Below are positions 24,257 to 33,925 of a stretch of DNA of 64,000 nt, in pieces. Both the position numbers and the translations under genes were made by a program. This DNA comes from Arachnopeziza araneosa (Eukaryota > Ascomycota > Leotiomycetes > Helotiales > Arachnopezizaceae), in NCBI GenBank assembly GCA_003988855.1, contig QYAI01000123.1:16224-80223 (forward strand). The letters are read 5' to 3'. Positions within the stretch are counted from its first letter, which is position 1; each line of letters begins with the position of its first letter. The notes under the pieces were generated by a model that made no database searches, had not been told where the DNA came from, and saw only the letters and a program-made list of their open reading frames with translations.

Positions 24257-25316
24257 CTAGACAACGGCATCTGCTTCGTCTACGCCTTTCAGTTTCCTAT
24301 ACATTTTCTTGTGCTGTTCCAAAAACAAGAAGGTGGCAATAGTATGTGGTCCCAATCGAATAAAACTGGGCACCCATCCCCTGAATGCCCAACCCACTCC
24401 CTCAAGTTTATACACATCCGTCAATAATTTCGCCAATCCTTTGCTCTCATGCGAACTCATGATACGAGTCTTGATAACATCAACTGGACTACATACAGTC
24501 GTAGCAACAAATCCAGCAAGAAAGGAAGCAGTGAAATGTGTTGTGAGGTTATCTTCGAACGGCGTGTGGGATATGAGAACCCGCTTAAACCCATCATAAG
24601 AAGCCAACTGCGAAGCCGTCATTAATACAGCACGCATGGAATTGGGCCATACGCCGCGGAAGAGAGACCGCCATCCTTCTTCCTTCGTCATCCGAATCAA
24701 GCCATCTATGGCATTCTTGTAATTCCTTCTCTGCTCGGGGGGGAGTGCAGCATCATGCTGCATTCGAACATTCAGGACATCGGCCGGATTACCAGCAATA
24801 CCTCCCAAAAACCCAGACGCCGAAGCTATGGCGATAAGGGTCGGGAAAGTTGGAGAATGATTTGGGGTCGTGGAAGCGGACTTCAGTTCTTCGTAGACAC
24901 CAAAACGAGTAGTTGAGTATGTGAGCTGGCGGAGGAGGGAGGCCGAAAGTCCCCGGTAGAGTCCAAAGATACCGTCATTTTTGAAGACATGGCCGAATGT
25001 CCCCACCATGCTCTTAGGCGCATCTGAGCTCCGAGTCTGGAGACGAACCTATTGTTATGTATGAGTTGGGGCTTCTATCAAAGAACCCATTTTGAAGCCG
25101 ATCATACCTTCACTGAAGATTATTAGCATGTAATACAAGACTGTCATTCTAGATGTACAAACCTAAATCCAGAGGGTGTGTCACACAAGCCGCAAAGCAG
25201 CTTGCGCTGCCTCCGAACCAGAAGGGATAGTGGATATTGACGGGTGAATTTTGGCGAGAAACCGGCCGCGATTGCGCCTTCTCTACACTCCCTTCTGTTC
25301 TCCTAGATGATGGCAT
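24257..25316 (-). CDS. DIC1: mitochondrial dicarboxylate carrier
   Basis: Exons 25316-25163, 25112-25108 (five bases, TGAAG) and 25048-24257 join to 317 codons (316 aa). The three carrier signatures are all present: PLDLVKVRLQT (rebuilt only when the 5-nt exon is included), NPADVLNVRMQ and SPVDVIKTRIM. They define three tandem two-helix repeats in the inner membrane. NPADV-NVRMQ with ALPPEQRRNYKNAIDGL points to the Dic1 branch, which exchanges malate or succinate for phosphate and supplies the TCA cycle on C2 carbon sources. The N-terminus before NIHYPFWFGG is a short basic extension. The gene is divergent from mitochondrial PheRS with 432 bp between starts. Substrate is inferred from family resemblance. 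Confidence 0.9.
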
Positions 25317-25748
25317 TGTTCCCAAAGAACTGGTCTCTTCATGCCGTCAAGGCGGGAGATTTGAAGTAATACGTTCGTGGCGGAATTGGGTGGTAGAGCC
25401 TCAAGCTGCCGAGTTCGCAGAAATCAAAGCCCCGTGGAGCTGGGGCCACTGCTACCCCGTTGTTCCTGGCTGAACAAACCCGTTTCCTAGGCGGACTTTC
25501 GGCTCCCAAAAAGCACCTGTGAGAATTGGGTGGAAGGTTCTTCTACAGTACTGTGACAAACGCCCGTTATCAGGAATATACCGATTACTTGATCGGAATT
25601 CTTCCCTCTCCGTCATGCTGCATACAAATCAGGATGGGAGAATGCCAAGCTCGGAGCGGATAAACCTCTGAGCCTAAATGTTGACGGGCTGCGCATAGAT
25701 AAGGCTTCAACTTCAAGCTCTCCCTTTCGCCAGCAGGTGCCTTCCAAT
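25317..25748. promoter_or_regulatory. divergent promoter region, DIC1 / MSF1
   Basis: 432 bp between two divergent genes for mitochondrial proteins. No motif is named with confidence. Confidence 0.5.
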
Positions 25749-27232
25749 ATGCGATATTCTACCAATCGACAGCACTTTTCTGCTGGGACTGAGGTATTGT
25801 CATTGTTCATCGGTTTTCGAGCTCCCAGCTCCCGCCAGCTCAAAGTCTGCACTCAAAGTCGCTATAGCTCGTCGAGTATGGAGACCCAATTCATTCCATT
25901 TAGCTCTATTAACACGAAGCAGCTACATGCCTTTTGGAAAAATCTTACCCAACCGACTCATGGTACAATGTCTCTCCGAGCATCACCTCTTCCCTTACAC
26001 GCAAATTGCACCTGCAAAATGACCACCCTATTTCTATCACTCGATCCATTATCGAATCACGTTTCCCATCCCCAACATACACACATCACAACACATTCTC
26101 TCCCATAGTTACAACCCACCAGAATTTTGACTCATTGGGCTTTCCATTAGAACATCCAGGACGGAGCAAAACCGATACTTACTATATCAATTCTTCCACC
26201 GTCCTCCGGACACACACCTCCGCCCATCAAGCAGACGTCTTCAGAGCCAATAAGAGCGAAGGATACACTATCAGCGCAGATGTATATCGTCGTGATGCGA
26301 TTGATCGCAGCCACTACCCGATATTCCACCAGATGGAGGGCGCTAGGATGTGGGACCGCAGGAAGGTTCCTAAAGGAGATATTGCAGCTGCAGTGTGGAA
26401 GGACCTAGAATACTTGCCAACTCATGGGATGAAGGTCGAGGATCCAAACACCCCGACACACCCTGAGCGGAACCCGCTCCAAAAGGAGCATAAGCTTGAA
26501 GAAGCGGAAGCTATTGCTGCGCATCTGAAGCGTAACCTGGAACTTATGGTTGTTGGAATATTCTCTCTCGCTAAGCAAGCTGCTATGAAAGCAAATCCAG
26601 AGTATGTTGATGAACCATTGAAGGTTCGATGGATAGAAGCATATTTCCCTTTTACCTCTCCATCTTGGGAATTGGAAATCTTCTGGCAAGGAGACTGGCT
26701 GGAAGTTCTAGGATGCGGGGTAGTGAAGCAAGACATTCTAGCGAACGCTGATGTGCCAAATCAGCTTGGGTGGGCATTCGGGATTGGGTTGGAGAGAATT
26801 GCCATGCTTCTTTTTGAAATTCCCGACATTCGACTCTTTTGGTCTAAAGACCCTCGGTTCTTGGATCAATTCAAGGGCTTGAGCGCCGATCTAGACAATG
26901 TGAGGAGATTTGTCCCCTTTTCAAAATATCCTGCTTGCTACAAAGACGTCGCTTTCTGGCTCCGTTCCTCATCATCGTCTGCAGGAGGAGGAACGGCAGG
27001 CGAAATTCACGAAAACGATATCATGGAGCTGGTTAGGGACATTGGAGGCGATGTAATTGAAGATGTCAGCAAAGTCGATGAGTTCACTCATCCCAAAACT
27101 GGGAGGAAGAGCTTGTGTTATCGAATCAATTATCGAAGTTTAGAGAGGACGTTGACAAATGAAGAAGCCAACGGCTATCACGAGAGAGTCAGGGAGGAAT
27201 TGGTGAAGAGGCTGGGTGTTGAGTTACGATGA
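25749..27232 (+). CDS. MSF1: mitochondrial phenylalanyl-tRNA synthetase
   Basis: Exons 25749-25875 and 25923-27232 give 478 aa, close to yeast Msf1. The N-terminus (MRYSTNRQHFSAG..RAPSSRQLK) is a basic presequence. The class II core follows: PISITRSIIESRFP, THQNFDSLGFPLEHPGR, motif 2 around HYPIFHQMEGARMWD, and motif 3 GWAFGIGLERIAMLLFEI. The C-terminal ferredoxin-fold anticodon-binding domain begins near VPFSKYPACYKDVAFWL. The monomeric enzyme charges mitochondrial tRNA-Phe. The single intron was placed by the donor GTATGG at 25876 and a branch-like TATTAAC near 25908, with two adjacent acceptors (AAGCAG) that both keep the frame. A further intron in the presequence (GTATTG at 25794) cannot be ruled out. 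Confidence 0.9.
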
Positions 27233-27691
27233 ATTGACAATTGAAGGAGGCGGTACGCCTGTATATTACTGTACATTTGGGATGGTGTTATCCACTCACC
27301 CCCTAATTCTTGAGCCATACCCCTTTTTTAAGCGAGTGGCTTTTCTAATCCGGTCTTGCGTAAACATAGGAGGGAGTGCGGAGGTTCTTGCTCCGAGTCT
27401 ACATGTGATATCTTATGAGCCAGGCAATCAGCGCACCTTGAGGCTGAGGGGTAGCGGAACGCTCGCCCTAGAGACCCGGGCTAATCTACGGTCCCACAAG
27501 CCTTCTCGGGGTGTTTCCCTGTTCTAATGTTTTTCCGGACTGCGAGGTTTGTCGGGATTCCATCAAACCCCCACCTTGCTGCGGATACAATTGACCTTAC
27601 TTACCCCGCCACTGGAAATAAAAATCTACTCCAGATTCCTCCCCTCTTTCCATTTCTCAATTGACCGTAATCCCAATTCGCATTTGCAGAC
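27233..27691. other. intergenic, promoter of the aldo-keto reductase gene
   Basis: 459 bp between tandem genes. A pyrimidine-rich stretch precedes the ATG (CCCCTCTTTCCATTTCTC near 27641). No gene seen. Confidence 0.55.
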
Positions 27692-28784
27692 ATGTCGCCT
27701 CCGGAAGGACTTCCAAAGATGGAATACAGATTCCTTGGCCGTTCGGGTCTCAAGGTATCTTCGATCTCGATGGGCGGCTGGTTGACCTATGGGGGGTATG
27801 TCCAGGATGAAAACACCTTTGCATGTATGAAGGCTGCTTATGATGTGGGCATCAATTTCTTTGATTGTGCTGAAGGATATGGTGGTGGAGAATCAGAAAA
27901 AGTCATGGGACAGGCTATCAAAAGGTTCGAATGGAAGAGGAATGATATTGTTGTGTCTACAAAAGTATGTTCTGGAATATACCAGAGAACAAATGGCAAT
28001 TGACGGCGTCACTCAGATCTATTGGGGTGGAGCCAACGGTGAAAATCCTGTCAATAACGTGGGTTTATCGAGAAAGCACATTATCGAGGGGACTAATGCC
28101 GCTCTGTCACGACTTGGACTAGAGTACGTAGATTTGATCTATGCCCATCGGCCCGACCGAGATACTCCTATCGAAGAAACTGTTCGAGCATTCAACCACC
28201 TCATCAACAGCGGCAAAGCTTTTTATTGGGGGACGTCTGAATGGAGCGCAGACGAAATAGCAACAGCATGGCGTGTTGCAGACAAGCTCGGTTTGATTGG
28301 GCCTCTGATGGAACAACCTGGGTACAATATGCTCAATCGTGACAAGGTTGAAAAGGAGTTTGTGCATCTGTATGAGGAGTATGGACTTGGTCTTACTACC
28401 TACAGTCCTCTGAAATTCGGGATATTGTCTGGGAAGTATAACGATAGTATTCCCAAAGATTCAAGATTGGCTAGCGCCACCGATCCCTTCATCAAGCAGT
28501 TGAACAAGCGCTTTGAGACTGAGGCATGGCAGGCTGAGGCGGCTATTGTGAGAAATCTGAAGCCTGTTGCAGACAGATTAGAGATCTCGCAAGCCACGCT
28601 GGCGTTAGCTTGGGTGTTGGCAAATAAGAGAGTAAGCAGTGCAATCACGGGGGCTAGCAAACCACAACAAGTGTACGACGCTGTGCTTGCTTTGCCTGCC
28701 GTTGACAAGCTTACTCCGGAAATTTTGAAGGAAATCGATGAGATTCTTGGGAATAAGCCTACTGAAATGGTACGAAGAATGTAA
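27692..28784 (+). CDS. aldo-keto reductase, voltage-gated potassium channel beta-subunit type
   Basis: Exons 27692-27964 and 28017-28784 give 346 aa. The fold is a TIM-barrel NADP(H)-dependent oxidoreductase. The AKR catalytic set is visible: Asp and Tyr in FFDCAEGYGGGESE (residues about 57-70), Lys in VVSTK at the exon junction, and His in IYAHRPD. The start GLPKMEYRFLGRSGLKVS and later YWGTSEWSADEI, MEQPGYNMLNR and SPLKFGILSGKY are typical of the K+-channel-beta (AKR6) branch found in plants and fungi. Whether it is a channel partner or simply a reductase is not decidable here. The 52-bp intron has a clear GTATGT donor and ACTCAG acceptor. Confidence 0.92.
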
Positions 28785-29393
28785 AGAGATACCAGCTTAT
28801 TGTCTTCAATATTTCACCCACAATACTCAATATCATCTAGATTAAGTGTCGTCCGAAAGGTATAAAGTTGCGAAGAAAATAGCTCAGAACAGGGCTAAGC
28901 AGTAGGGAAGCGAAAAATGAATCCAGTTCCACTGAAGAAGTGTTTGAGATCTCGTTCACGTCAAACAGAATTTCATTTCTCCAATCATGGTACTAAAATC
29001 AACAAGGGGTTTATCATATCTAGCAGCAGATTTTACCACTTGATTTCAGAATCCTTAGTATAAACAAAGAAAATGAGGTCAGCCTACCAAATAGTAGCAG
29101 GCTGATGAGGCAAGCAAGCAAAAATAGAAATCGCAAATGTTCTTATACGGGTGTGTTTAAGGAGACCCAGTAAATGCAGAGACAGGGCACAGATTTATAA
29201 ATTTAGGGAGAAAGAGCTGGCGTTTTCCGCTCGGCTTGCATTCTCAAACCGCAGATTGTTATCATGAACTTTTAATTCCCTGGTCTGATGCGCCCCAACG
29301 CCAATGAATGCCCTGAGCATGTATGCTACCCAGAGGGTATGTATGATACATCCACCCGTATCGCATATTCCAAGGTCTATTGTCGAAAGAGGT
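28785..29393. other. intergenic between convergent genes; nothing seen
   Basis: 609 bp holding two 3' UTRs. AT-rich near 29000-29060, no frames of interest. Confidence 0.55.
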
Positions 29394-30111
29394 CTAAACC
29401 TTGACATTTTTCGTCTCCTTTTCTACAATCTTTACCAAGTCGCTGTACACCTCCGCAAACTCTTCCTCGCCCTCAATTTTCTCTGCTTTCTTCGCGCCCG
29501 TTCGTTTCTCGGAGACCATCACAACGCTCGTCGGTCGCTTAGTTTGGCCTGCTGCACCCAACTCGGCTCGACTAGAAACGAAGATATACGGTACGTTATG
29601 ATCCTCGCAAAGGACGGGAATATGCGAGATAACATCCATGGGTGAAATATCAGCCGCAAGAATTACAACACCTGGTGCAGCGCTGACACCTACTCCTTGA
29701 GGAGATTTCCGTAGAGATTTGACGACTTCCTTAACACCACGTTTAAGAGTCTTATTCTTTGCAGCTAGAGGCAATCATTAGCTCTAAACCAAACAGCTAT
29801 ACTTCGAAAGAGCTACCTTTCTTTACACTCTTCAGGACCTTTTTCGTAACTTTCTCGTCTGCCAGAGGGTTCGCAAATGGCACCAATGATCCCACAAGCC
29901 TAGGTAGAATACTTTCTTCTATTTCTTCTTGCACGGTCACAGCAAGAACAGGTGATTCAGCCTCCTTGCTGACCTCTTCCAGAGCTGCAGCAACATTGTC
30001 GCTATTGAGCTTTGATTTTTTGTCCTTTTTCGACTTCTTGACACCGTCCGTTTCGCTGCGCTTCTCCTTCTTCTCCTTCCTGTCGCGCTTCTCAGATTTG
30101 TCTTTAGCCAT
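29394..30111 (-). CDS. NHP2: H/ACA ribonucleoprotein subunit Nhp2
   Basis: Exons 30111-29817 and 29764-29394 join to 221 aa. The first 45 residues are extremely Lys/Arg-rich (KSEKRDRKEKKEKR), giving nucleolar-type charge. The L7Ae/L30e RNA-binding domain follows: FANPLADEKVTKKVLKSVKK, then KNKTLKRGVKEVVKSLRK, then GVVILAADISPMDVISHIPV, LCEDHNVPYIFVSSRAELG. Nhp2 binds the K-turn-like part of H/ACA snoRNAs in the pseudouridylation complex with Cbf5, Gar1 and Nop10. The intron splits the Ala codon between KSVKK and AKNKTL. The lysine-rich N-terminus is longer than in yeast Nhp2 (156 aa). Confidence 0.93.
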
Positions 30112-31556
30112 CTCGAAGAATTGGAATTCGGAGGTGAATAATTGTGTCGTCGAGGCTCGTTAATTTAATTCGGGTCGTCGAAATTTCGAAGGCTTCACGC
30201 TAGTCCCGAAGAAGTACAGTATGAAGTTTGACAAGGCTCACGCTACAGAAGGACAAAAGTGGCGGAATTTCGCCGTTGAAAACTGAGCTACCAGTTCTAA
30301 TCAAATCTAAACGTTTTAAATCACTTCAAACAATCTATTTTCTTTTTCATTCCATTACTTTACAGATCTGAAAATTATTTAATAGTATCACCGAGACTGA
30401 AATATCGCTGCCTTTTCTTTCTCCATGAACACGAATGATGTAATAGTAAGGCTATATAGTTTCATGATTTGAGATATTGAAATTGTACTAAAATTGGGTT
30501 TGGTCTCTGGAACGTATCTTCGCCTCAAGTATCTACGCCTCATTCCAAAATGCGGAGCCTCACAATTATGCACTGAACAAAATACCCTGACTACGTTATC
30601 ACCGACTCTCTTAGTGGCTAGTTTTAGAGACGTCTAGAATGCAGATTGAACGAAATTAAGTTACGATCTCGTCTTTCCTAGAAATATAAGAAGCTTCACG
30701 ACCAACAGTTATGCGGTTAGATGCCGAAAAAACAAATCTCTCATTGTATGCCTACCATATCAGATCAATTTCCTCAATACTCACCGCCCTCATTGAGAAA
30801 GAAGGCGTATCCTTATATAAGGCTGCTACAGGCTTTGACACACATTGTACCTCCACCTTTTCAACTACGCAATCATAGAGGATGCCGTCTTCGATATGAG
30901 CAGAGTTGTCACTGACGGCCTTGGAGCAATTCATACAATAGTCTTTCATTTCGCTGGATCTGTGGATATCACCCATATAATTGGCAACGTTTCAGATATG
31001 TCAAATAGGGCGCTTCTACCGCACCCCTCACTGTGTAAGCCTTGGCTTGGCATTCGCCGCTAGCAGAAGAGCTGGAGTCATTTCGTCCTAAGTTTCTCAC
31101 TTATTTTCTTGATCGGGTTAAAGATAAGAGCGGCAGGGCTGTAGATAATTAGAAAATAGGCAATGACGATCTTCTGGACCTAGGATAATGGCCTAGTGTC
31201 ATAGAAGCCTACTTAAATAGATTGCTGGCTTAGGTTGAAATAACAAGGTATTTGTGATGCGTCGAGATGCTGGAGATTCTGTAAACATAGAAGGGGTTCT
31301 GATAATTTCTTGCCATGTTCCCGGACAGTGGCCAGGAGGAGAGAGACTCCAAGTGAACAAATTTGCTTGCATGGATAATAATTCTCGCAAACAAAAGAAG
31401 TGACGAGGCTAGAATTGAACCATCTTCTATTCTGCTACTATACACCTTGCCCGTCAAGATATGCGGTTCGCCAGTAAGAACGTCGGTTGGATCTTCGGCT
31501 AAAGCGCAACACAGCACTGCTTCGCAAGGAATCACCAACACCTGACATCTATCATT
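30112..31556. other. 1.44 kb intergenic, no confident gene
   Basis: It lies between the NHP2 start and the QCR8 stop (both minus). One minus-strand segment, 30976 down to about 30650, has a protein-like frame with spaced Cys (DYCMNCSKAVSDN, LYDCVVEKVEVQCV) and a possible 39-bp intron after it, but no family I recognise and no convincing start, so it is not called. The rest is AT-rich, with only short frames. Confidence 0.45.
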
Positions 31557-32203
31557 CTATTCCGCTGCCTCATTATATTCAAGACGGCCGGCCTTTGAGT
31601 TCAAATAATGGTTTCTAGATCTACCGTTAGAAGCAATATATCGCCTTGAGATGGTAAACTAACCGTTCAATAGCCCACCCCATAGAATAATACGCGATGA
31701 TTAGCGGTGGGGCAAAGTAGAGGACTTGATGGCTGAATCGTCTCCAGGAGTTGAAAATGGCTGCGTGAAGGGTGCCCGCAAGAGGCCTTTGACGATTGGA
31801 GCTTAGAGCATATGAAGCAACGCCCTTCTGCGTTTGGGAGCCTATTGCCATCAGTCTATTTTCTATACATCTTAATAATACTAGCAGCAGCTAAAGCTGA
31901 GCGTCGGTATTCCGTCATTCGGATCGAAAGGCTAGTCTCAGGTACCAGCTAGCGAAGGGAAGCCAATCGACGACATAGAGAGGTTTGGAGACTAACCAAA
32001 GTTACCCCATCCACCCAGGTATCTATGAATGAGGCTATTAGCATATGAACTCAGTAGAAAGCCAGTAGCGATTCCATCCCAGGGCCGCGGTGGAGCTTTT
32101 CACGGAGCAAGCCTGTATTGCACTTGGAAACAGGATCTACTCACTTTCCATACTTTCCAACCTCCCCGTCACCACCTGATCGTAAGATTTGGGAGGGCCT
32201 CAT
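31557..32203 (-). CDS. QCR8: cytochrome bc1 complex subunit 8 (Qcr8)
   Basis: Four exons, 32203-32145, 32022-31997 (26 nt), 31841-31664 and 31614-31557, give 106 aa. No single open frame covers it; it was rebuilt from the conserved pieces. The N-terminus MRPSQILRSGGDGEVGKYG joins KYLGGWGNFG, then QTQKGVASYALSSNRQRPLAG, then HAAIFNSWRR and a membrane helix (VLYFAPPLIIAYYSMGWA), and ends IERNHYLNSKAGRLEY NEAAE-stop. All phases fit. Qcr8 is a small single-span subunit of respiratory complex III, the ubiquinone-binding protein QP-C. The introns (122, 155 and 49 bp) have GT..AG ends, two of them with GTTAGT donors. It is divergent from prohibitin PHB1, 200 bp between starts. Confidence 0.92.
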
Positions 32204-32403
32204 CGTGCTTGATGATCGTGGATTGGATTTGGTGGTGCAATTGAGGTAGAGATGAAATTGAATCTTGTCGTTGGAGCTGCTCGAAGGCGCTTACCCTGGT
32301 CAGCTTAGCGCGAAATCATGGAAGGTCCCTTGCGAGGAAAGCGTCAACTATTTCCATCCTCAAAGGTCAACTACCACAACCCAGCTTCCGGCAGATTTTC
32401 ACC
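32204..32403. promoter_or_regulatory. short bidirectional promoter, QCR8 / PHB1
   Basis: Only 200 bp separate the start codons of two divergent genes for mitochondrial inner-membrane proteins, so both promoters and leaders must share it. I see no unambiguous TATA box. Confidence 0.7.
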
Positions 32404-33297
32404 ATGGCACAAGCTCTTCAGTCCGTCTACAAATTGGTCGTTCCTCTCACCATTGGAGCAGCTGTTCTGCAATCGTCAATCTACGATGTTAAAGGCGGCA
32501 CTCGCGCAGTTATTTTCGATAGGTTGTCTGGAGTGAAGGATACTGTTGTGAATGAAGGAACGCACTTTCTGATTCCCTGGCTCCAAAAAAGCATTATCTA
32601 TGATGTGAGAACGAAGCCAAGAAATATCTCTACAACGACTGGAAGTAAGGATCTACAAATGGTGAGCTTGACTTTGAGAGTCTTGCATAGGCCAGAGGTT
32701 CAACAGTTGCCCAAGATCTATCAGGTACAGCTCTCACTTGGTACCAGCATGATGAGATGAATATTAACTCGAAAAATTCAGAACCTCGGCCAAGACTATG
32801 ACGAACGTGTTCTCCCATCGATCGGAAACGAAGTTCTTAAAGCCATTGTTGCTCAGTTTGACGCCGCAGAGCTGATTACTCAACGAGAAGCAGTCAGCAA
32901 CCGCATTCGCTCAGACCTTCTGAAGCGTGCACAAGAGTTTAATATCGCCCTGGAAGATGTGTCAATCACACACATGACTTTCGGAAAGGAGTTTACTCGT
33001 GCCGTAGAACAGAAGCAAATTGCCCAGCAGGATGCTGAGCGAGCTCGATTCATTGTCGAAAAAGCAGAGCAAGAGAGACAGGCTAATGTTATTCGGGCAG
33101 AAGGTGAGGCTGAATCAGCAGAAACGATTAGCAAAGCCGTTGCAAAGGCTGGAGATGGCTTGATTATGATCAGAAGGATTGAGGCTAGTAGAGAGATTGC
33201 TCAGACGCTGGCGAGTAACCCTAACGTTACCTATCTTCCTGGTGGCGGTGAAACTGGAAAGGAAGGTGGCGGTAAATTTCTACTTGGATTAAGATGA
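32404..33297 (+). CDS. PHB1: prohibitin-1
   Basis: Exons 32404-32724 and 32782-33297 give 278 aa. An N-terminal hydrophobic anchor (VYKLVVPLTIGAAVLQSSIY) is followed by the SPFH/PHB domain: GGTRAVIFDRLSGVKDTVVN, EGTHFLIPWLQKSIIYDVRT, KPRNISTTTGSKDLQMVSLT, LRVLHRPEVQQLPKIYQNLG. A coiled-coil region comes next (AEQERQANVIRAEGEAESAE) and the end is Gly-rich. With Phb2 it forms the ring complex of the inner membrane that holds the m-AAA protease and scaffolds membrane organisation. The intron (GTACAG..TTCAG, 57 bp) falls exactly between IYQ and NLGQDYDERVLPSIGNEV. The length matches yeast Phb1 (287 aa). Confidence 0.96.
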
Positions 33298-33925
33298 TAA
33301 AGGAGAGAAGAAAACTGTAACAATAGCGAAAATGTAATCACACTCCCCTGCCCGAACGACGGTAACTCGCTTCTGTTCATTGTACAGCCACTCAAGTGAG
33401 TTCTCATATAAGTATTGCATGACAAGCCGACTAGGTAGGCTCTGACTTCTTAATATCAACCAGAAGTACCGAGATGAGTCGAAAGAACCTTCGCAGGACG
33501 CTGAATGGAATAACAAAGTAAATGGGGTAGAGAGAGGCTCTTGGGGGAGATTCATGGAGTGACAAGTGCTAATACTCACAACCAATCCATTTAGCTGGAG
33601 ATTGAATTGTCAGACATATTTCTTGTCATTCGAGAGGCCGTTTGTATATATCACTTGCATGTGAGCAGATTATTTGATAAACTGGTTCAGCTATCATACA
33701 TCTAGAATACTGCAAATGCAGCAGATGGTTCAAAGCTTGCCTCTTCTGAAAACGCCATCCTTGGAAGGAAAGCAAACATTCTATTTAACGCCACTGAAAA
33801 TGTTCAAGCACACAACCCGCAATGACAACGCCCAATATTCCCATAATCAATCTGATATTGCTACCAAAGGCGTAGTAAGACTTAGTTAAACTGGCTGTTG
33901 AGCTCATATCTCAAAACTAAAAGCT
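33298..33925. other. intergenic between convergent genes; nothing seen
   Basis: 628 bp between the PHB1 and lipase 3' ends. Short frames only. Confidence 0.55.
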
